Shown here: positions 56,310-64,000 of the stretch, piece after piece
How the letters are laid out: every line of letters begins with the position of its first letter
Numbering within the stretch: position 1 is the stretch's first letter
Position numbers and translations under genes: made by a program
Assembly: GCA_036435485.1 (NCBI GenBank)
Contig: CM071601.1
Location: 184,672,939-184,736,938 of the forward strand
Origin: Saposhnikovia divaricata
Taxonomy: Eukaryota > Streptophyta > Magnoliopsida > Apiales > Apiaceae
Direction: 5' to 3'
Length of the DNA: 64,000 bases
Notes under the pieces: generated by a model
What the model saw: only the letters and a program-made list of their open reading frames with translations
The model's database searches: none
Told to the model about the DNA's origin: nothing

Positions 56310-58160
56310 CATTGTTGTATACTGGTATGTTTTCTACTTTCCCTCGTATTTACTTCCATTCAATGAGGACATTGAATATTTTAAGTTTGGGGGTGGTTTG
56401 AGGGATAAGTAGTGTATATAATTGTGATTTTGAGTCATTGTGTTCATGTAGGATTTCATGCTTTGCATATTAGTAGTAAATTATGCATTTATGTTTGTGT
56501 TATCTACGTTTGTTTCATATAGGACATTCTGTTTTTATGTTCGTATATCATGTGAGTCCATAGTAGTTTGCATTTGCACCCATGCTTGATAAGAATTTTG
56601 TGTTGTTGACGCTTTTGTTGAGAAGTGGTATGCTTTGTTCTTGTGCACACACATACACTAGTAAGTTGAAGCTAATAGGCTTATTGAATGTTGTGAGTAA
56701 TTAGAAGGACATGAATATGTGCAAGTTGATTTAGTTTTCATTCTTTGAATACAAGTCGGTGTGTTAGAGAGATTTTTTTGCTTGGGATTGAGTATGTTTT
56801 TCCCGCCAAGTGAGATTTTTTTGCATATGTGTTGCATATTATTCGTTTGATTGAGTGTCCACGGATTGTTTGCATTGCTAGAATTTGCTTGAGGTCTTTC
56901 TTGAAACGCATGACATTATTTGACGATTAAAATGATAAAGGCATTAGGATTAACCGCATATTTTCCCATATTACCATACCATGTTTACATGATCAATTAG
57001 TTAACCCGTTGAGCTTAATCCTATTTTTTTCGGTGACATACCACATTACTTGCCTAGACCTTTTTCTTGTATTGGCCTTACATTAATTTGAACCCACATT
57101 GTCAAAGGCTAGTAGGGTGCTTAAGGGAGTAATAAGGTGTGCAAGGAGGGGTTTATTGTTGGTCATAATTTTAAGGGAAATATTGAAATTTGGTTTTGGT
57201 TATTGTTTAATAGTCGGCATGTGTAATAAAATCGTGGGATCATTGTTATTGTCTATATTATTGTTGCTTTAGCTCTCGAAAAAAAAAAAGAAAAAAAAAT
57301 AGGAAAAAAAAGAAAAAAATAAAGTTATATTATTATAGCATATTTGTGTTATTGTGATCCTACTTTAGTCGACTAGTCGAGCGTTTTTGTTGGAAGAAAA
57401 ATAATAAATTATGTGGGGGGGGGGGAAAATAGGGTGTTGTGTAGGATTCATCATGGTACTTACTAGCTTTTGGCACTTCACCTGTTTTGGCTTATCTGAC
57501 ATACCTTGTCCCTAGCCCCGTTACAACCCAAATAAAGACCTTTTGATTATCGTCATTGATGTATGTTGTGTTAAGAGTTAGATTGATACCAAATGTCAAG
57601 CATGCTTATGATTTTGTTGGAATTGAGTGATACACTTACCATTGTTCTTGAGTAAATATTCTTTTATGAGTAGATTGTGAGTGTTTGCTTGTTTTTGCAT
57701 ATGAGATCCCGAGTTTTGTCTCAAAGATGTACTCTTGTAGGCTTAGCATGTTTACTAACTTATTCTTACACTTGACATGGACTTGTGAGAACTTATGCAT
57801 GTTCATTGAGTAGACTATGTGAATACTTGCACTTTCGACACCAAGACATTGCGTATTTACTTTGATTCTTAAGTTGATATGGCATGAGAGGATTTGAAGG
57901 TATGGTAGGATATTAGTACTATATTAATTGCATTATTCATATTAGTTGCATTCATGCATTGTATTGCATTGAATTTTGTGGGTACATTCGCTATAGGCCC
58001 TCACGAGACCTTACTCGTCCACTATGGCTGCCTAGGGGTTTAAAGGGCTTGTTGCATATGCCAAATGCAACCGTGATCACCTACGGAAGTGGTACTAGTT
58101 AGTTAGATAGTTTGTAATTGTTTATGCTTGAGGACAAGCATCGGTTTAAGTTTGGGGGTG
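56310..58160 (+). other. LARD1 non-coding 3' internal region and polypurine tract
   Basis: No gene. Holds the modules shared with LARD2: CAATGAGGACATTGAA (56363), ATAAAGGCATTAGGATTAACC (56935), an A/G tract (57279-57322), CTAGCCCCGTTACAACC and AATAAAGACCTTTTGATT (about 57513-57550), the ACGAG/CTCGT hairpin (58003-58018) and GGCTGCCTAGGGGTTT. A G10 run lies at about 57415-57424. It ends AAGTTTGGGGGTG (58148-58160). Confidence 0.8.
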
Positions 58161-59884
58161 TGATAAATGGATTTTATATCCATTTAGAGCATTCTAATTC
58201 GGCTTAAATTGATTGTTTTGGCCTCAAGTTTGTGGTAGTTTTGATGTGTTTTGGTTAATTGTGTAGGGTTGAAGAAATGTCGATTAAAGGTGTAGTTTCC
58301 GTCGTTATTTGGAGTTGATTTATGATATGGAATGAAGAATGGAGGCTAAGGTCAACTACCAAGGAGTATACAAGTCATTAAGGATGAAAGACGGAAGCTC
58401 ATGCAAAAGGAACGGAAGAAAAAGCTTAAAAATCGAAGAAAAATCAATTTTCGCAGATCGGGACCAAGCCGGGAGCCCCAATTGGCGCCCCAGCCTTGTT
58501 TTATGCAGTTTGGACCGGCGCTCCTGGCGCCAATGGCGCTCCTGGCGCTGCGGCGTGCGGGTGAAAAATCAGCCAGAATTTCTGATTTTGTTTTGGCCAT
58601 ATCTTGAGTTCTAGAAGTCCGTTTTGGACGATCTTACAGTCCACGCGAAGCTAACGAGATTCTCTATCATTCTAAAGTGGTCCCGATATCCATTTACAAC
58701 TGGAACGGCCCAGAAATATTGAATAAAAGTCAGCTACGAATTTTCCTTAAAAACAGAATCAGTTTAGGAAACGTATTATGTGCCGAACTGCAGAAATTCA
58801 ACTTTGACAAGGAAATTGCTATAATTCCTACTTCTAATAAGTATGGTAATTGCTTTAGGCGGCTAGAACATTCCAGAATTAGATCTACACATGGAATTTG
58901 CAATTCTATTCTCATTCAAGAACGGAAATTGCCAATCTTCTATTCCAACTCTAAAAAGGCAATTGCTTGGTGGACAAGACTTCTAGAGCCTATATAAACA
59001 CATCCTACCATTGTAATTGAGTAGACGATTACATATCAATTACTTAGTTTTATTTGTATCTTTTCATACTTTGTTTTTATCATGGTTTCATCAGATCCCA
59101 TGATGACGAGAGGTTCGATTATGAAGTAATCGTTGTCATGGGATTCTAACGGATTTATTTATGGAGTTTAGTATCTTGATTGCTTTAAAGATTTGTGTGT
59201 GATGTATATCTGATATCCTCGTATGGTTGTGCTTAATTGTTAGATGCGTAGCTAACATATAATTTGTTAATCTCTTGTGAAGTGAAAGTGGATCTTGAGA
59301 TTTAGAACTTGCCATGCTAGCATAGGTTCATGATTGTTTATCAACATGATTCGTAGTATGAGATGAAAATACTTATATTACCCTGTGTGATCTTTATGGA
59401 TAACTTGTTCTTCAACCGTTATGTTTTCAAATTCTATAGACATATAGGGTCTAAGCATAATTGGTGTCTATTCATCTTCTATCTCTTTTGTGGATGTATG
59501 TTTAGTTTGGTATACGTATACTGAGAAGTAGCGTGTACTTGTTGCGTGTTATCCGATCAGATATCATAACCATTGCATATAGTGATTAAAGGCGTCAGAT
59601 CTAATCCAAGTATTTAATGAAGTTAGGATCCCATGTTACTCTTGTAGACGTAATTCAATTTCAATTCTTGTTAGTTAGTTAATTCTTAGTTGTTAATTTA
59701 CTTCTTAGTTAATTTAGTTAATTAAACCCAATTTGTTATTTGTCTTAGCAGTGACTAATAACCATACATTGTTGCATAGGTACAATAACTGAATTAAAAC
59801 CATATCCAGATCTCTATGGGAACGAACTCAACTTTATTCTATATTACTTGTGACCGCGTACGCTTGCGTGTTTTAGTGTAAACA
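58161..59884 (+). repeat. LARD1 right LTR, 1724 bp
   Basis: Same ends as the left LTR; the 20 bp extra length is mostly the added unit at about 58521-58540. Confidence 0.92.
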
Positions 59885-59913
59885 AGTTTTTGGCGCCGCT
59901 GCCGGGGATCATC
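59885..59913 (+). other. Second primer-site stub right of LARD1
   Basis: AGTTTT-TGGCGCCGCTGCCGGGGA-TCATC repeats the start of the internal region (55183-55211) after the right LTR. A simple insertion would end at 59884. This shows that the right LTR was at some time a 5' LTR. Confidence 0.88.
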
Positions 59914-61158
59914 ATAAAATTTGTACGTGAGAACCTTATCGTATGTTTCCACCCCAGTATACCACAATAATTTCAATTCATCAATTAACGGCCTAAGATA
60001 AACATGTAAGTCTTTTGTCGGATCCTTCGACCCAGAAATAAGAAGAGGCATGAACATGTATGGAGCCTTAGTACACATAGATGGGGGAAGGTTGTACACA
60101 AAAACCACCACAGGCCATACAGTATAATCCCTAGAATGTGCATCGCGAAAGGGGTCAAATTCATCAGTAGAGAGCCCGAGTCTAACATTCTGAATCTCCT
60201 TTGAAAAATTTGGAAATCTACGATCAAATTGTTTCCATTCATCTCCATCTGCTGGGTGACTTAATTGACCCTCAACTACCACTCTATCATGGTGCCATCT
60301 CATGCATTTTGCAGTCTTCTCTGCCATGAATAAACGTTGCAATCTCATTGCAATAGGAAAGTATCGCAAAATCTTTCGCGGGATCTTCTATTTTTTATGA
60401 TCTTTTTGCACTTTGTACCTGTCTGTTTCGCATATATCACAATGTGTCTCGTTGCTATTTTCCTTGTAAAATAGCATGCGGTCATTCTCGTAAGCATCAA
60501 TCTTTTTGTACTCCATATTCAACCCTTTAATCATCTTTCGTACAATGTAGTAATTTCCGGGCAATTTATGATCATAGGGCAATACCAATCCAATGAGTTG
60601 AAGCAGCTCATCAAAGCCATTGTTACTACAATTATGCTTGTTTTTCCACTCAAGCAACTCCATTACATACTCAAATGTTGTAAAATTGGTATTGTTTGGA
60701 TAAATTGGTTCAGAAGCAGTCTTCACCATCCTGTAAAATTTTTTTGTTGTTGCGTTCGGTTCTTCCTAAAAATCCTCACGATCCTCAAAATCATCATCAT
60801 GTTCATCATACTTATCATCATCATCATGTGCATCATAAATAGCATCATCTCTGTAGTTAGTATTAACCGAACTCGTTCCAACTTCATTGTGCGGCTCATC
60901 TTCCTCCCCATGACAATCCCATCTAGTATACCATTGCATAATACCATGTCGATATAAATCAACTTTCACGGTACTAGGATTTTTATAGTGCCCATTTCGA
61001 CATTCTCTACAAGGACATCTTATAATCCCGTTGTCTTCTTCTTCAAGATGATCTATAGCAAATTTAATGAAACTATCCACACCAAGTTTATATTCTTCCG
61101 TTAAGTATTTTGCCTCATTATACCGATTACGACCAATCCAACTACGATCGGATCCCAT
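59914..61158 (-). pseudogene. TNP2 transposase 5' part
   Basis: Begins MGSDRSWIGRNRYNEAKYL, a transposase-associated N-terminal domain with CPCRECRNGHYKNP, then an acidic stretch (to 60766). A short non-homologous or intronic piece (about 60731-60779) precedes the core: FDELLQLIGLVLPYDHKLPG, then after a TAG stop at 60388 the frame goes on with LRYFPIAMRLQRLFMAEKTA, MRWHHDRV, VRLGLSTDEFDPF, YNLPPSMC and LWYTGVETYDKVLTYKF, where LARD1 sequence starts. Family role: binds terminal and subterminal repeats and cuts the element. The stop and the insertions make it non-functional. Confidence 0.85.
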
Positions 61159-61600
61159 CTACAAATGTGCATACAATAATATAAGACAAATGCAATTTTA
61201 AATAAATAAAAGTGAATTGGCAATATAATTTTTAACAACAAATAATATCGCAAGTTTAATCAACATGATTCACTCATTTTCATGCTATTGTGACCAACAC
61301 AACTATAAACCAACAATAATCATATCATTTTTACCAAGAAATTTAAGCTACTTAAATTCATTCATGAACACATATAAAATGATAATAATTACTCTAATCA
61401 AAACAACAATAATCATATTGACATTATTAAGAGCTAAAATTACAATTACTTGATAATTCAAGATGATTGCATGAAGGAAATGTGGTGAAAGATTAGGAAA
61501 AAATGGTGAAAGAAGAGAAGAAAATGGGGAAAGGGGGAGAAAATTGGTGTAGAAGAACGGCTACTGGACTGAAAGGGAAAGTAGGGTTGGAATATGTAAC
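61159..61600. other. CACTA upstream region
   Basis: Presumed promoter side of the transposase gene. No clear TATA assignment and no gene. Confidence 0.5.
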
Positions 61601-62850
61601 GACTAAATTCGACCGAATTTAGTCAGTCAAAAAAGTACGGCTAAATTCCACTGAATGCGGTTACATTTATATATTTGACCTTTTTTGGTCAAATTTTCAA
61701 TACCACCAAAAGCAGTCAAATTTAGTACTTAACTAAAAATAACGAAAAACGGTTGACCTTATTACTAAATTCGACCAACATGGGTTACTTGTCGAATTAA
61801 TAAATTCGACTGAATTCTGTCACAAACAAAACTTGTAAATTCGACCAGAGTTGGTCGAACTGGGTGCTAAATTCGACTGATTAGGTTTTTTGGTCGAAAT
61901 TATTGTTAAAAATTATTAAAAATGGTTATAATTTCTAAGAAATAAATATTAAAATTAATTAATTTTTTGCATATACACTTTAATTACTAAAATCTCGACA
62001 TCCGTACGGTTGGATTACCTCGAACACATTTTAAAGAAATTAGAAGTTCTAACCCTAATCCATACCCTAAATCTAAACCCTAAACCCCATATTTTGTCAC
62101 AATGTCTTGTTCTTATAACAATTTAATATTTTTTTTCATGTTCTCTTTATTTATTTTTAAAAAATTTAAGTTATGTACAATATGTCTTTCCATTACCCTC
62201 ATAATTTTTTTATATTTTTTCAAACTAATTCGATAATTTTTCTAATTATTTAGACAATCTACTAAATAAAAATTTAATTTTCTCCTATCGTATGAATAAT
62301 TTTTACACACAAACTAAATTTATACATATGAATAATATTATCCTTGTATATATATATATATATATATATATTTATGATATTTAAAAGCATTTAAAGATTT
62401 TATAAAATTATTGAAATAATATATCTCACCGAATTCAGTCACATTTACAAATTTGACCGAATGTGGTAAAAAATGAATATAATTTTTTTGATTATTTTTT
62501 GGGCGGCAATTCCATCTTTCCAATGAATATTTAAAATTATAGGCGGGAATTTTCCCGCTTCACGCTCAAATACAATTCGACCGAATGTGGTCGAATATAG
62601 CAAGGTCCAAAAAATAGTACGGCGGGCTTTTTCCCTCTCTTTTTTGGGGGCGGATAAATTCGACCGACACATATAAACAATCGAATTTATTGCTAAATTT
62701 GACCGTGTTAATTCGACCAAAAATAAATTTGATCGCATGTGGTCGAATTTAGGCGCGGTCATATTTGTTTGGTCGTACTTAGCCGGGGCGTAGTTTGTTC
62801 GACCGAAAACGGTCAAATTTAGGCACGGTCATATTTGTGTGGTCATATTT
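61601..62850. repeat. CACTA subterminal repeats
   Basis: Many copies in both directions of AAATTCGACC, GGTCGAATTT and TTCGACCGAATGTGGTCGAA-like words (for example about 61606, 61777, 61838, 62574, 62650, 62715, 62735), on an AT-rich background. A (TA)n run lies at 62347-62371. Such arrays bind the transposase in En/Spm elements. Confidence 0.85.
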
Positions 62851-62857
62851 AGCATGG

Positions 62858-62870
62858 TTTTCTTGTAGTG
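62858..62870 (-). other. CACTA terminal inverted repeat
   Basis: CACTACAAGAAAA read on the minus strand from 62870; TAG follows on the plus strand. Confidence 0.9.
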
Positions 62871-62873
62871 TAG

Positions 62874-63108
62874 GTCATCATCATTATATTAATTATTTGA
62901 TCTTGTTTTATCTAATCTTAGGAAAAGTTGCGGGTATTATTCTTGTCATTCATGTTGAAAATAATCAATATTATTGTTAGATAATCCAATTCACGTCTCA
63001 GTTGTCTTTAATACCGTTACTGTTAGTGCAATGAATGTATTGCCAGTTGATTCTTAGCGATTATGATTCTATGAATGACAGTGACACTATGTCTTTGTCT
63101 CATGTTAT
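62874..63108. other. Unassigned flank
   Basis: About 235 bases between the CACTA end and the MITE; nothing recognised. Confidence 0.4.
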
Positions 63109-63326
63109 GGGGTGTTTGGGGAAACTTATTTTCCAGAATAAATCAACTTATTTTAAGTTGAAAGTTAAGAATCCTAACTTTCCAACTTATTTTTCAACTT
63201 TTTTTTGCAACTTATTGAATCTCAAACATACATTAAATACTTGTATAAAAAAAATTATCAAAATATAAAATTTTTACCCGAAATTAAGTTCATAAGCACA
63301 CAAAAAAAGTTTTGCCAAACAGGCAC
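63109..63326. mobile_element. MITE, second copy of the 45788-46005 family
   Basis: Starts GGGGTGTTTGGGGAAACTTA and ends TTTTGCCAAACAGGCAC. The interior is close to the first copy; the right terminus is more diverged (CAGGCAC in place of CACCCCC), and the target copy is not clear. Confidence 0.8.
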
Positions 63327-63454
63327 TAAATATGTAGGAGAGACCTGTCTTCTCAGAATCGGACCGGGCATCGAACTGGAAGCCCTACTGGTTCTGGTTC
63401 GATTGGTTCAACCTGCTCGACCAGTGGTTCAACCGGTGTGATGTCATAATTATG

Positions 63455-63456
<2 letters not shown>
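63327..63456. other. GGTTCAACC-rich flank
   Basis: A short stretch of words such as TGGTTCGATTGGTTCAACC and CAGTGGTTCAACCGG, no gene; a repeat fragment of unknown family. Confidence 0.45.

Positions 63457-63523
<67 letters not shown>
63457..63523. repeat. (TA)n microsatellite
   Basis: About 33 uninterrupted AT units, directly against the next MITE. Confidence 0.97.
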
Positions 63524-63525
<2 letters not shown>

Positions 63526-64000
63526 CCATTGTTCTATGGAGAACCATCTTACGTGGAGAACCGTGGAGAACCACTTTTTCTATACTAATTTCTGATTTTA
63601 TTACAGAACCAAATTTTTATTTTCTTGGTTCTATAAAAAAAATTTGGTTCTACAAAAAAAATCTGGGCAAAGCTGACGTGGTATGTCTTTTGACGTGGCA
63701 GTGTCACGTCACCACTGCTGACATGGTAGTGCCACATGGTAGTGCCACGTCATCCATGATGGCGTCATCGATGACGTGGCACTACCACGTCAGTAGTGAT
63801 AACGTGGCAGTGCCACGTCAGCAGTGCTGACGTGGAAGGTGACGTGACAGTGCCACATCAGCACTGCTGACGTGGCAGTTTCGGATTTATTTTTTTTTTT
63901 GGAAGAAAAATTTTGTTCTGTTACAGAATTAGAAAAAAATTTAAAAAACTATAGAATCATAGGGTTCTTCACGGTTCTCCACGTAAGGTGGTTCTCCATA
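63524..64000. mobile_element. MITE with ACGT-box array, cut by window end
   Basis: The left end GGCCATTGTTC-TATGGAGAACCATCTTACG.. is mirrored at the right by ..CGTAAGGTGGTTCTCCATA, over at least 38 bases with few mismatches. About eleven missing bases should follow after 64000. The centre (63670-63888) repeats TGACGTGGCA and its complement. No coding sequence. Confidence 0.85.
63674..63888. repeat. Array of TGACGTGGCA/TGCCACGTCA motifs
   Basis: About eleven exact ACGT cores in both orientations, plus three decayed ones (ACAT), within roughly 215 bases. TGACGTGG is a typical binding word of plant bZIP factors. Confidence 0.9.

Larger units (their letters stand above)
53479..59913 (+). mobile_element. 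LARD1: non-autonomous LTR element primed by tRNA-Asp
   Basis: LTR (53479-55182), PBS, a small protein-coding region (55331-56244), a long non-coding internal part, polypurine tract, second LTR (58161-59884) and then a second PBS stub to about 59913. The primer site TGGCGCC(A/G)CTG(T/C)CGGGGA is complementary to tRNA-Asp as in Athila/Tat elements. No pol. It sits within the CACTA gene. The left flank CTTTT has no counterpart on the right. Confidence 0.88.
49586..62870 (-). mobile_element. CACTA (En/Spm) element with TNP2-type transposase, left end not found
   Basis: The right end reads on the minus strand CACTACAAGAAAACCATGC from 62870, a textbook CACTA terminus, with TAG (62871-62873) as possible 3 bp target copy. 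Internally come subterminal repeats (61600-62870) and a TNP2-like gene running leftward from 61158 to 49586. The gene is split by the LARD1 and hAT insertions. No matching left terminus was seen; it may be truncated or carried off by the LARD2 region. Confidence 0.85.

Noticed and set aside
57415..57424. G10 run in LARD1 as polypurine tract
   Set aside because: It is 740 bases from the LTR; the tract AAGTTTGGGGGTG at 58148-58160 adjoins it.
60731..60779. A 49-base intron in the TNP2 5' part (GTGAGG ... TTTTACAG)
   Set aside because: The acceptor looks good but 49 bases is below the usual plant minimum; a local lesion is as likely.
63353..63574. Minus-strand frame with YI repeats and P/V/E-rich end
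   Set aside because: Runs across the (TA)n tract and a low-complexity flank.

Overview
The window is plant nuclear DNA, most likely from a eudicot, made almost entirely of transposable elements. I found no host gene, rRNA or tRNA gene that I could defend. The assignment rests on the element lineages present: Tekay-type chromoviruses, a Tat-lineage Ty3/gypsy element with a second RNase H, Sireviruses with an extra 3' ORF, an En/Spm (CACTA) transposase, Helitron ends, hAT-like and other MITEs, and large non-autonomous LTR elements (LARDs) primed by tRNA-Asp. I could not place the family or species. All names such as E1 or LARD1 are labels used only here.

Layout, left to right. 1-8892: E1, a minus-strand Tekay chromovirus (3' end off the left edge) with an almost intact gag-pol, a single frameshift in gag and a 3.9 kb LTR. 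It sits inside E2 (8893-15840), a related plus-strand element whose pol keeps one frame throughout but carries six stop codons, followed by a 3.5 kb LTR. E2 itself lies in Helitron-derived AT-rich repeats (15846-18501) that include a clear Helitron 3' hairpin and CTAG end. 18510-19660: most of an LTR of LARD2, cut by E3 (19661-about 26377), a minus-strand Tat-lineage element that retains its 3' LTR, the pol 3' half and a spliced, decayed gene in antisense between them. E3 is broken at about 26377 and joined to E4, the 3' end of a Sirevirus (env-like ORF remnants plus LTR to 30736). 31537-45394: E5, a full-length, apparently very young Sirevirus: its LTRs look identical except for the length of one C run, the target duplication AAACA is intact, and gag, pol and a 1592-residue env-like ORF are all open. 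45400-48805: 3' internal part and 3' LTR of LARD2, with a MITE inside. About 49586-62870: a minus-strand CACTA element whose TNP2-type transposase gene is broken by point lesions, by an 1825 bp hAT-like insertion with a perfect 8 bp target duplication, and by a second LARD (LARD1, 53479-about 59913). 62871-64000: a short flank, a second copy of the MITE, a (TA)n tract and a MITE packed with ACGT boxes that runs off the right edge.

How it fits together. The region is a layered insertion record: Helitron debris received E2, which received E1; a LARD2 LTR received E3; the CACTA gene received hAT and LARD1. The autonomous element that looks functional is E5. Its LTR and the spacer in front of its env-like gene carry the same palindromic TTCnnGAA motif, seven copies each. 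LARD1 and LARD2 are diverged, yet share several short non-coding modules in the same order, and LARD1 has three hairpins directly after its ORF, which suggests selected RNA signals in an element that lacks its own enzymes.
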